A model generated the notes under the pieces. That model was not told the DNA's origin and made no database searches. It was given only the letters and a program-made list of their open reading frames with translations. Shown here in pieces: positions 1-6,049 of a DNA stretch of 10,965 nt (within the stretch, counting starts at the first letter, position 1; each line of letters begins with the position of its first letter). A program made the position numbers and the translations under genes. Location of the stretch: the NCBI GenBank assembly GCA_964575225.1, contig CAZNQW010000125.1:1-10965 (forward strand), in the 5' to 3' direction. This DNA is from CAZNQW01 sp964575225. Its GTDB lineage: Bacteria > Chloroflexota > Anaerolineae > JAAYZQ01.

Positions 1-1
1 C

Positions 2-700
2 GAGTACCAGGGGCGAGGGGATGCCTATGTGGACCTGATCGTCGAGGAGATGCTGTCCGCGGTGGCCGCCCTGCCCGATCCACCCCCCTTTTGCGATCTG
101 TTTTGTGAGGAGGGCGCCTTTTCGCTGGAACAGTCGCGCCGCATCCTCCAGGCGGCCCAGGGGTTGGGGTTTGGGCTCAAGGTCCACGTCGACGAGTTCA
201 AGCCGCTGGGCGGGACACGCCTGGCGGTGGAGATGGGGGCCGTGTCGGCCGATCACCTGGTGTGCACGCCGCCCGACGAGATCGAGTTGTTGGCCCGCTC
301 CGATACCATCGCTGTTTCGCTGCCCGGCACCCCCTTCGGCCTGGGACACTGCGAATACACCCCGGCCCGGGCCCTCATCGACGCCGGGGGCGCGCTGGCG
401 CTGGCCACCGATTGCAACCCCGGAACCTGTTGGTGCGAGAACATGCAGTTCATGATCGCTCTGGCCTGCCGCTACATGGGGATGACGCCGGCAGAAGCCA
501 TCTGCGCGGCCACCCTCAATGCGGCCCATGCGCTGGGCCTGGGCGATGACCGGGGCAGCCTGGAACCGGGCAAACGGGCCGATCTCTGTCTACTGGATGT
601 GCCTTCCTATCCCCATCTGGCCTATCGCTTTGGCGTCAATCTGGTGCATACCGTGGTCGTAGGGGGGCAGGTTCTCGGCAGGCCTTTGGGAAGCGGCTGA
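2..700 (+). CDS. hutI: Imidazolonepropionase (HutI), C-terminal part, 5' end outside window
   Basis: This is the third enzyme of histidine degradation, which hydrolyses 4-imidazolone-5-propionate to N-formimino-L-glutamate in the cytoplasm. The frame is open from the first codon of the window (position 2) to TGA at 698-700, giving 232 residues. The family is usually about 400-420 residues, so the N-terminal portion with the metal-binding HxH motif lies upstream. Visible family motifs, numbered from the first in-window residue: FCEEGAFS near 35-41; HVDEF with the metal-ligand-type His62 and the adjacent Glu65; SADHL with His85; TDCNPGT with metal-ligand-type Asp137; and the terminal LEPGKRADL and YRFGVN motifs. 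A GTG at 29 is internal, because similarity continues upstream of it. No other hut gene is in the window. A hairpin sits on the stop codon. The identification is firm from motif order. Confidence 0.93.
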   Translation, partial: EYQGRGDAYVDLIVEEMLSAVAALPDPPPFCDLFCEEGAFSLEQSRRILQAAQGLGFGLKVHVDEFKPLGGTRLAVEMGAVSADHLVCTPPDEIELLARSDTIAVSLPGTPFGLGHCEYTPARALIDAGGALALATDCNPGTCWCENMQFMIALACRYMGMTPAEAICAATLNAAHALGLGDDRGSLEPGKRADLCLLDVPSYPHLAYRFGVNLVHTVVVGGQVLGRPLGSG

Positions 701-706
701 GCCGCT
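692..706 (+). terminator. Perfect hairpin over the hutI stop codon
   Basis: AGCGGC (692-697) and GCCGCT (701-706) are perfect inverted repeats, and the three-base loop is the hutI TGA stop. No T-tract follows, so this is not a canonical intrinsic terminator. It could still pause transcription or protect the 3' end. Seen directly; the function is inferred. Confidence 0.35.
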
Positions 707-858
707 ATGCCTCTGGAATGCGGATCGCCCCCCAGACGGGGACAATGAACTCCTCGGGCCGGGGTTCCGCTGGAGCGACTGGCCTTGTTCGCTGCGGTGT
801 GTCTGGTCCGCACGGCGACGCAAGAGCCGCCGCGTGGTCACCTCGAACCGCCGCCGGA

Positions 859-887
859 TTGAAGCCCCGATGGTTGTGTGGTAGAAT
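859..887 (+). promoter_or_regulatory. Sigma70-like promoter of the radical SAM gene
   Basis: The -35 box is TTGAAG (859-864), the spacer is 17 bp, and the -10 box is TAGAAT (882-887) preceded by TGG, which fits an extended -10. The expected transcription start is near 894. The GGAGGA ribosome site (895-900) would then lie at the extreme 5' end of the mRNA, 11 bases before the ATG at 912. The rest of the 211-bp gap after hutI shows no gene and no recognisable cobalamin riboswitch. Confidence 0.65.
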
Positions 888-911
888 GGGGACCGGAGGA
901 TAGAGACGAGC

Positions 912-2372
912 ATGCGTATTGTGTTAATCAGCCCCAAGTCGAGCGTTTGGAATTCACGCAGTCACATTCACATGGGGCTGGGTTATCTGGCTGGCGCGTT
1001 GATCGCAGCGGACTATACCGATGTGACCTTGTTCGACGCCGAAGTCGAAGACGAGTCGGTCGAATCCCTTTTGGCGCGGGAGCGCTTTGATCTGGTCGGC
1101 ATCTCCAGCCCCACGCCCCTGATCTATGAGGCATGGGAGGCCGCGGCGCAAGCCAAGAAGCAAGGCGCCATCACCATCCTGGGCGGCCCCCACCTGACCC
1201 TCATGCCCGACGAATCGATCCGGCGGGCGGAGGTAGACCTGGTGGTGCGGGGAGAGGCCGAAGAGACCCTCGTCGAGATCGTTCGGGAGATCGAGGGCGC
1301 ATTGGAAAGGACCAAGGGGACAGGCTCGGGCTTGGCGGCCGACGCCCTGCCCGCTTGCCGGTTCGAACCCATCGGCGGCTTGAGTTGGAAGGACCCTTCG
1401 GGGAAGGTGGTACACAACTCCAACCGCCCGCTGCGCCGCGAGATCGAGGGGCTGCCCTGGCCTGCCTATCACCTGTTCAAGATCGATCGTTACACCAACC
1501 TGCAACCGATCACCGATGGGTTGGATCCCAAGGCGCGCGCCTATACCCTGGTCACCAGCCGCGGGTGCCCCTACCAGTGCATCTACTGCTCCAAGCCCAT
1601 CACCGGCAATACCTGGCGGGCGCGCTCGCCCCAAGATGTGGTGGCCGAATGGCGCTATCTGGTGGAGGAGATGAAGGCCACCGAAATCGGCATCACCGAC
1701 GACGTGTGGAACCTTCAACTCGACCGGGCCAAAGAGATCTGCCGCCTGCTGATCGAACAGGGACTGACCCAAGTGCCCTGGGTGACCGTCCATGGCATGC
1801 GAGCCGATCACACCGACGCCGAGCTGTTCCAGTTGATGAAGCAAGCCGGTTGCAAGCGGGTTGGCTTTGGCGTGGAGAGCGGCAACCAGGCCGTCCTTGA
1901 CGCCATCAAAAAGAAGCAGACGTTGGACGATGTGCGACGGGCGTTCCGCGACGCCAAGGCGGCCAAGCTCCAGACCATGGGCTTTTTCATCTTTGGCCTG
2001 CCATCCGACACCGAAGCGTCCATGGACGACACCATCAATTTTGCGCTGGAACTCGATCCCGATCTGGCGAATTTCATGATCGCCGCACCCTATCCGGGCA
2101 CTGAGCTGTGGGAGATCGCCCGCCGCGACGGTCGGCTCTTTAGCCAGGACTGGCGGGACTATGCCATTCACGACGAGAAGGCGCGCTACGAGTTGCCGAC
2201 GTTGCCGGCCGACTTGGTGGAACGCAAGTGGCACGAGGCCTACCGCCGCTTTTACCTGCGACCCAGCCGGATCTGGCGCAAACTGACGAGCGCTGACACC
2301 TGGCGGCGGCTGCCCCACTATGTCCACGATTTCGGCCGATTCTTTTTGGGGCACAAAAAGGCCGCAAGCTGA
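912..2372 (+). CDS. B12-binding domain radical SAM protein (BchE/HpnJ-like architecture)
   Basis: This 486-residue cytoplasmic or membrane-peripheral enzyme is predicted to use S-adenosylmethionine and probably cobalamin. Residues 1 to about 135 form a B12-binding-type Rossmann domain, with GLGYLAGAL near the start, GGPHLTLMP in the middle and VRGEAEET at its end. The radical SAM domain (about 205-430) carries the cluster motif CPYQCIYC, that is Cys219, Cys223 and Cys226 in CxxxCxxC spacing. It also has the usual later motifs GVESGNQ and FFIFGLPSDT. A basic, aromatic C-terminal tail (about 430-486) resembles related enzymes acting on lipids or pigments. The start is ATG 912 with GGAGGA 11 bases upstream. 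The gene stands alone between two promoters. Known relatives include methyltransferases and ring-forming enzymes, among them hopanoid-associated HpnJ. The substrate here cannot be assigned. Confidence 0.88.
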   Translation: MRIVLISPKSSVWNSRSHIHMGLGYLAGALIAADYTDVTLFDAEVEDESVESLLARERFDLVGISSPTPLIYEAWEAAAQAKKQGAITILGGPHLTLMPDESIRRAEVDLVVRGEAEETLVEIVREIEGALERTKGTGSGLAADALPACRFEPIGGLSWKDPSGKVVHNSNRPLRREIEGLPWPAYHLFKIDRYTNLQPITDGLDPKARAYTLVTSRGCPYQCIYCSKPITGNTWRARSPQDVVAEWRYLVEEMKATEIGITDDVWNLQLDRAKEICRLLIEQGLTQVPWVTVHGMRADHTDAELFQLMKQAGCKRVGFGVESGNQAVLDAIKKKQTLDDVRRAFRDAKAAKLQTMGFFIFGLPSDTEASMDDTINFALELDPDLANFMIAAPYPGTELWEIARRDGRLFSQDWRDYAIHDEKARYELPTLPADLVERKWHEAYRRFYLRPSRIWRKLTSADTWRRLPHYVHDFGRFFLGHKKAAS

Positions 2373-2384
2373 CCCGGCGCGGCC
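2360..2384 (+). terminator. GC-rich inverted repeat around the radical SAM stop codon
   Basis: GGCCGC (2360-2365) pairs with GCGGCC (2379-2384), and the TGA stop at 2370-2372 lies in the 13-base loop. No T-run follows. It may act as a weak terminator or mRNA 3'-end structure. Short GC stems arise easily in GC-rich DNA, so support is low. Confidence 0.22.
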
Positions 2385-2541
2385 ATTCCGTCAGACCCCG
2401 AATCCCAAGATCGCCATCCCAGTTGACCGGTTTTCAGGGCGCGGCCGTCCGCCAAAAGCGCAGGCCGCCACCGTCCTCAGGGGCGGCGACCAGATTGAAT
2501 GACAACTTTGTAACAGCCCTCCCCAACGCCCGCGCAGTCCG

Positions 2542-2570
2542 TTGACACCCATGCCAAAGTGGGGTAGAAT
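2542..2570 (+). promoter_or_regulatory. Near-consensus promoter of the envelope operon
   Basis: The -35 box is a perfect TTGACA (2542-2547). The spacer is 17 bp and the -10 box is TAGAAT (2565-2570). The expected start of transcription is near 2577, and a GAGAGGA ribosome site lies at 2587-2593. The spacer contains CCAAAGTGGG (2554-2563), a CCA-N3-TGG inverted repeat also found at the start of the LysM gene's transcript. This promoter probably drives all four genes up to 8488. Confidence 0.75.
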
Positions 2571-2603
2571 AGCGTTCCTAGATTCAGAGAGGATGCCTTT
2601 TTG

Positions 2604-3404
2604 ATGATCAAAAGAGTTGCATTGCTGATGAGCCTGATCCTCCTGGCGGCGCTGGTGCTGCTGGGCTGTTCGACGAACCGCCTGGGGTCGGCATCGGTGA
2701 CGGCGACGCCGACGAAAACCCCGCGGGCGCTGTTTACGGCAACGCTGACCACCGCTCCCACAACAGTCCCCACCGACACCCCCCTGCCGCCCACACAGAC
2801 GCCCATGCCGCCCACCGAGATCCCGCCGACGGAAGAGCCACCGGCCGAGGAGTTGCCAACCGAAGCACCGACTGACACCCCCCTGCTGCCCACCGACACG
2901 CCTGTCCCGCCGACGGCAACCCCGGCGGCACCCACGAACACGCCCCGCCCCCAGCCAACCGCGACGCCGGTCCCGCCGACGAGCACGCCCAAGCCCCAGG
3001 TGGACTTTCGGGTCAAGGAGATCGTGGCCTTTGTGGACGGCAGCCTGAGTGTCAGCGGCAACCACAACGTGTACTTTACAGTGATCGATGCGGGGGGGGG
3101 CACCATCGATGGCGTCATCCTGGAGGAAGTCAACAACGTGCCGCCGACCCAGGTAATCAGCGGCGACAAGGGGCCGGGCAAGGCCGAGTTTGTCATGTGG
3201 GCCGGCGACTACAAGTTCAAGGTAGTGGGCCATGTCAACGGCAAGGCCTTTTCCAGCGAGACGACCCACGTGCTGTCCATTGTATTCGAGCACGCCGTGT
3301 GGGAGGATCTGATCCGGGGCGGCATCTGCACGGACGAAGCGTCGTGCCGCGCGCTGGGCCCCAGCCATTTTAGCTACAACGTCACCTTCCAGCGGACCTA
3401 TTAG
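2604..3404 (+). CDS. Surface lipoprotein with Pro/Thr-rich linker and uncharacterised C-terminal domain
   Basis: This is a predicted lipoprotein of 266 residues, exported and lipid-anchored outside the cytoplasmic membrane. The N-terminus (MIKR followed by a hydrophobic run) ends in a lipobox, VLLGC, with the acylated Cys at residue 22. Residues about 29-132 are a Pro/Thr linker with many TPT-type units; its middle is acidic (several Glu and Asp), giving an extended, probably wall-spanning stalk. Residues about 133-266 form a beta-rich domain with a VIDAGGGTIDGVILEEV stretch and two cysteines in ICTDEASC. It appears related to the C-terminus of the LysM protein at 8629-9597. ATG 2604 is preferred to the TTG just before it at 2601; GAGAGGA is 10 bases upstream. 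It is first in the operon. Anchoring is well supported; the ligand or role is unknown. Confidence 0.85.
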   Translation: MIKRVALLMSLILLAALVLLGCSTNRLGSASVTATPTKTPRALFTATLTTAPTTVPTDTPLPPTQTPMPPTEIPPTEEPPAEELPTEAPTDTPLLPTDTPVPPTATPAAPTNTPRPQPTATPVPPTSTPKPQVDFRVKEIVAFVDGSLSVSGNHNVYFTVIDAGGGTIDGVILEEVNNVPPTQVISGDKGPGKAEFVMWAGDYKFKVVGHVNGKAFSSETTHVLSIVFEHAVWEDLIRGGICTDEASCRALGPSHFSYNVTFQRTY

Positions 3405-3407
3405 CCG

Positions 3408-4301
3408 ATGGGAGCCGAACTGATCCTGCGCCGGGGGCGAGCCGACGACCTCCCGGCGGTGGAGCGCATTTGCACCCAGACCTGGGACTGGGGCGATTAC
3501 GTCCCTCTGGTCTGGGAAGAATGGTTGGCCGATCCTCAGGGCTTTGTCCTGGTGGGCGAGATCGAGGGCCAGGCGGTGGCCCTGAACAAGATCACCTTTC
3601 TGGCAGCGGATCAGGTCTGGCTGTCGGGGATGCGGGTCGATCCGGCCTTCCGCGGTCGGGGGGTGGCGGGTCGGTTTCTGGACTATGGCATCGACTGTGC
3701 TCGCCAGCAGGGCGCGCGGGTGGTGCGCCTGGCGACGGGCGATACCAACGCGCCGGTGCACACCCTGGCCCGCCGCGCCGGCATGAGTTGCCTCGGTTCG
3801 TTTGCCGTGGGCCGGGCCGAGGCACTGCAAAAAGGCGATGCGCCGGTGGTGCTGGCGCCCGAGCACGAGCCGCAGGTGCGGGCGCTGCTCGACCGGGGGT
3901 CGATCTTACGCCAGGCCCGCGGGCTGTATAGCGTCCACTGGACCTGGCAGGAGCTTTTGCCCGAGCGGGTGGCCCAATTCCTGGCCCATGGGCAGATGGT
4001 GGCGCGGATCGACGCCCAGGGCCAGATGCGGGCTCTGGCTTCGGTTCACCTGGATCCGGTAGATGAAGAGATGTGGATCGGGTTCGTGGAGGGCGATCCT
4101 GGCTCGGTGGAGTGGCTGGCCCGAGCGGTTCGCGTCCATGCGTCTCGCGTGGGCGCCACGGTGTTGGAGGTGATGCTGGCCGATGTGGACGGACTGCGCG
4201 ATGCCTTTTCGGCCGCGGGCTATGTCACCGACGACCAGGAGGGCGAACTGCTGATCTTTGAGAGAAGGCTTGCCCGCGATGGACAAGGACATGGCGAGTA
4301 G
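3408..4301 (+). CDS. GNAT-family N-acetyltransferase with a second, degenerate GNAT-like half
   Basis: This 297-residue cytoplasmic enzyme is expected to transfer an acyl group from acyl-CoA to an amine. The first half (about 4-140) is a normal GNAT domain: an N-terminal helix region, the strand GMRVDP, then the acyl-CoA pyrophosphate-binding loop RGRGVA (Arg82, Gly85 and Ala87 in RxxGxA spacing), and ending LARRAGM. The second half (about 143-293) repeats the outline: a central strand with MWIGFVEGD, a helix rich in Arg/Ala, then a strand, AFSAAGY, and a closing LLIFERRL. It lacks an RxxGxG/A loop, so it looks inactive or structural. The start ATG is 3 bases after the lipoprotein stop, with no clear ribosome site, which suggests translational coupling. 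It overlaps the next gene. The substrate is unknown; an amino sugar or other envelope precursor is a guess from context. Confidence 0.85.
   Translation: MGAELILRRGRADDLPAVERICTQTWDWGDYVPLVWEEWLADPQGFVLVGEIEGQAVALNKITFLAADQVWLSGMRVDPAFRGRGVAGRFLDYGIDCARQQGARVVRLATGDTNAPVHTLARRAGMSCLGSFAVGRAEALQKGDAPVVLAPEHEPQVRALLDRGSILRQARGLYSVHWTWQELLPERVAQFLAHGQMVARIDAQGQMRALASVHLDPVDEEMWIGFVEGDPGSVEWLARAVRVHASRVGATVLEVMLADVDGLRDAFSAAGYVTDDQEGELLIFERRLARDGQGHGE
4261..4268 (+). promoter_or_regulatory. Ribosome binding site that fixes the glycosidase start
   Basis: AGAGAAGG lies 10 bases before ATG 4279, inside the 3' end of the GNAT gene. The alternatives are a TTG at 4258, upstream of this site, and an ATG at 4291 with AAGG only 2 bases away. 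Both are less well placed, so 4279 is preferred, giving a 23-bp overlap. Confidence 0.5.
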
Positions 4302-6030
4302 GACAACGAGCGCCCGTTGGATCGGATGGGCGGGCGTCCTTTTGCTGGTCGCGATCGCCCTGGGGGCGTTGGTGGCTTTTGCCCGGCCGGTCTGGTCCGA
4401 GTTCCTCTTTGCGGTCACGGGTGAAGAGTCGCTGGCGGGCCAGGTGCGCGGCGGCCTGGAATGGATGGGCAACCTGACCCGTCGTCAGCCCGAGACGGCG
4501 GACGACGTGCCGGTGGCCAACGCCGGCGTCCATCCCTTTGGCGTGAACGCCTTTTTGCAGGAAGAGGTCGAGCCTGCCAAACGCGAGCGCGCCGTCCAGA
4601 TGATGGCCGAGGCGGGTATCCACTGGATTCGCCAGGAATTTCCCTGGGAGGACATCGAAATCCACGGCAAGGGCGATTTTGAGGACCGCCGCCACGATCC
4701 CTATCGCTCCGCCTGGCAAAAGTACGACCACATTGTGGACCTGGCCGATCAGTACGGCTTGGAGATCATTGCCCGCCTGAGCAATCCCCCCTCCTGGAGC
4801 CGGGCCCAGGGCGACGAGGGGGGCACCTTGGCTCCACCCGATGACCTGGACGACTATGGCGATTTTGTCGAAACCGTGGTGCGTCGCTACCAGGGCCGCA
4901 TCCGCTACTACCAGATCTGGAACGAGCCCAACATTTACCCCGAGTGGGGCGAACGGGCCGTGAGCCCCGAGGAGTACACCGAGTTGCTCAAGGTGGGCTA
5001 CCAACGGGTCAAGCAGGTGTGTCCCGATTGTGTGGTCCTGTCGGGGGCGTTGGCCCAGACCATCCCCCTGGGTCCCCGCGACCTGACCGACTTGATATTT
5101 CTGCAGCGCATGTACGACGCCGGGGCGGGCGACTATTTCGACGTGCTGGCGATGCAGGGCTATGGCCTGTGGTCGGGCCCCACCGACCGGCGGATGCGGC
5201 CCCGCGTGCTAAACTTTTCCCGTCCCCTGTACCTGCGCGAGATCATGGTCCACAACGGCGACGCCGACAAGCCGATCTGGATCACCGAGATGAACTGGAA
5301 CGCGCCCCCCGATGACCTGCCCGACAAGCCCTTTGGCTCGGTGACGCTGGAACAACAGGCGCGCTACGCCGTGCTGGCCTATCAGCGCGCTCAGCAAGAG
5401 TGGCCCTGGCTGGGCGTGATCAACTTTTGGTTTTTCAAGCGGGCCTCCGACGCCGAACAGAATCAACCCATGTACTATTTTCGGATGGTCGAGCCCGATT
5501 TCACCTCCATGCCGGTCTATCAGGCCCTGAGCGACTGGGCCCACAGCGCCGAGGCGCGGGTGCTCTATGGCGGCGTCCATCAGGAGGACCACTGGGCGCT
5601 GCAATACGAAGGCGCGTGGGAGACGCGCGCCGATCCCAAGGCGGAGATGGGCGCCTACCGCGTGGCCGACGAACCGGGCGCCCGGCTGTCCCTGGCCTTC
5701 GAGGGCGTTCGGCTGTGGCTCCAGGCGGGACCCAAACAGGGGGACGCGCTGGTCTATGTGCTGGATGGTCAGGCGGAGCAGGCGGTGCCTTCCACAGCCG
5801 GGGAGAGGATCTTGCTGGTGGACGATCTGTCGCCGGGACCGCACACCCTCACCATTCGGGCCGAATCGGGCGCGCTGGCGGTGGATAGCCTCACGGTGGA
5901 GCGCCGATCCTGGATCGGGCTCGCGCTGGCTGTCGGCGCTGGGGTGGCTGGGGTCATCTTGGCGGCGGTGGTCGGGTCTGCTGTGACCCGGCACCGGCGT
6001 TGGTACCGGCGCAGCCGGGCCGGGCGCTGA
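4279..6030 (+). CDS. Clan GH-A-type glycoside hydrolase anchored in the membrane at both ends
   Basis: This is a predicted glycosidase of 583 residues facing outside the cell. Residues 14-35 are a transmembrane segment after a basic N-terminus. A TIM-barrel catalytic region spans about 86-430. Its signatures are IWNEPN with the probable acid/base Glu216, and WITEMNW with the probable nucleophile Glu337; the 121-residue spacing is normal for retaining clan GH-A enzymes (GH5- and GH39-like). A beta-sandwich accessory domain follows (about 435-540), then a second membrane segment (about 546-568) and a strongly basic tail, RHRRWYRRSR. Positive charges at both ends predict both termini inside and the enzyme outside. 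The gene overlaps the GNAT gene by 23 bp and precedes the glycosyltransferase by 19 bp. The exact GH family and substrate cannot be told. A non-hydrolytic binding role is possible but unlikely, because both glutamates are present. Confidence 0.85.
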   Translation: MDKDMASRTTSARWIGWAGVLLLVAIALGALVAFARPVWSEFLFAVTGEESLAGQVRGGLEWMGNLTRRQPETADDVPVANAGVHPFGVNAFLQEEVEPAKRERAVQMMAEAGIHWIRQEFPWEDIEIHGKGDFEDRRHDPYRSAWQKYDHIVDLADQYGLEIIARLSNPPSWSRAQGDEGGTLAPPDDLDDYGDFVETVVRRYQGRIRYYQIWNEPNIYPEWGERAVSPEEYTELLKVGYQRVKQVCPDCVVLSGALAQTIPLGPRDLTDLIFLQRMYDAGAGDYFDVLAMQGYGLWSGPTDRRMRPRVLNFSRPLYLREIMVHNGDADKPIWITEMNWNAPPDDLPDKPFGSVTLEQQARYAVLAYQRAQQEWPWLGVINFWFFKRASDAEQNQPMYYFRMVEPDFTSMPVYQALSDWAHSAEARVLYGGVHQEDHWALQYEGAWETRADPKAEMGAYRVADEPGARLSLAFEGVRLWLQAGPKQGDALVYVLDGQAEQAVPSTAGERILLVDDLSPGPHTLTIRAESGALAVDSLTVERRSWIGLALAVGAGVAGVILAAVVGSAVTRHRRWYRRSRAGR

Positions 6031-6049
6031 TCGCCTTCGGGTCGGAACC

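Noticed and set aside
701..858. Possible cobalamin riboswitch or small gene before the B12 radical SAM gene.
   Set aside because: No recognisable B12-box or coding signal. The promoter lies downstream of this stretch, so the radical SAM transcript would not include it.
954..2354. Long open frame antisense to the radical SAM gene.
   Set aside because: Stops are rare in GC-rich antisense frames. It has no ribosome site or family motif, while the opposite strand has clear radical SAM motifs.
2593..2604. Tiny ORF ATG-CCT-TTT-TGA overlapping the lipoprotein ATG.
   Set aside because: The purine-rich site is adjacent to its ATG, leaving no room for initiation. It more probably serves ATG 2604.
2690..3000. 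Pro/Thr-rich region that might be a DNA tandem repeat or phase-variable tract.
   Set aside because: The repetition is at protein level with varied codons and unit lengths; no exact DNA unit repeats in tandem.
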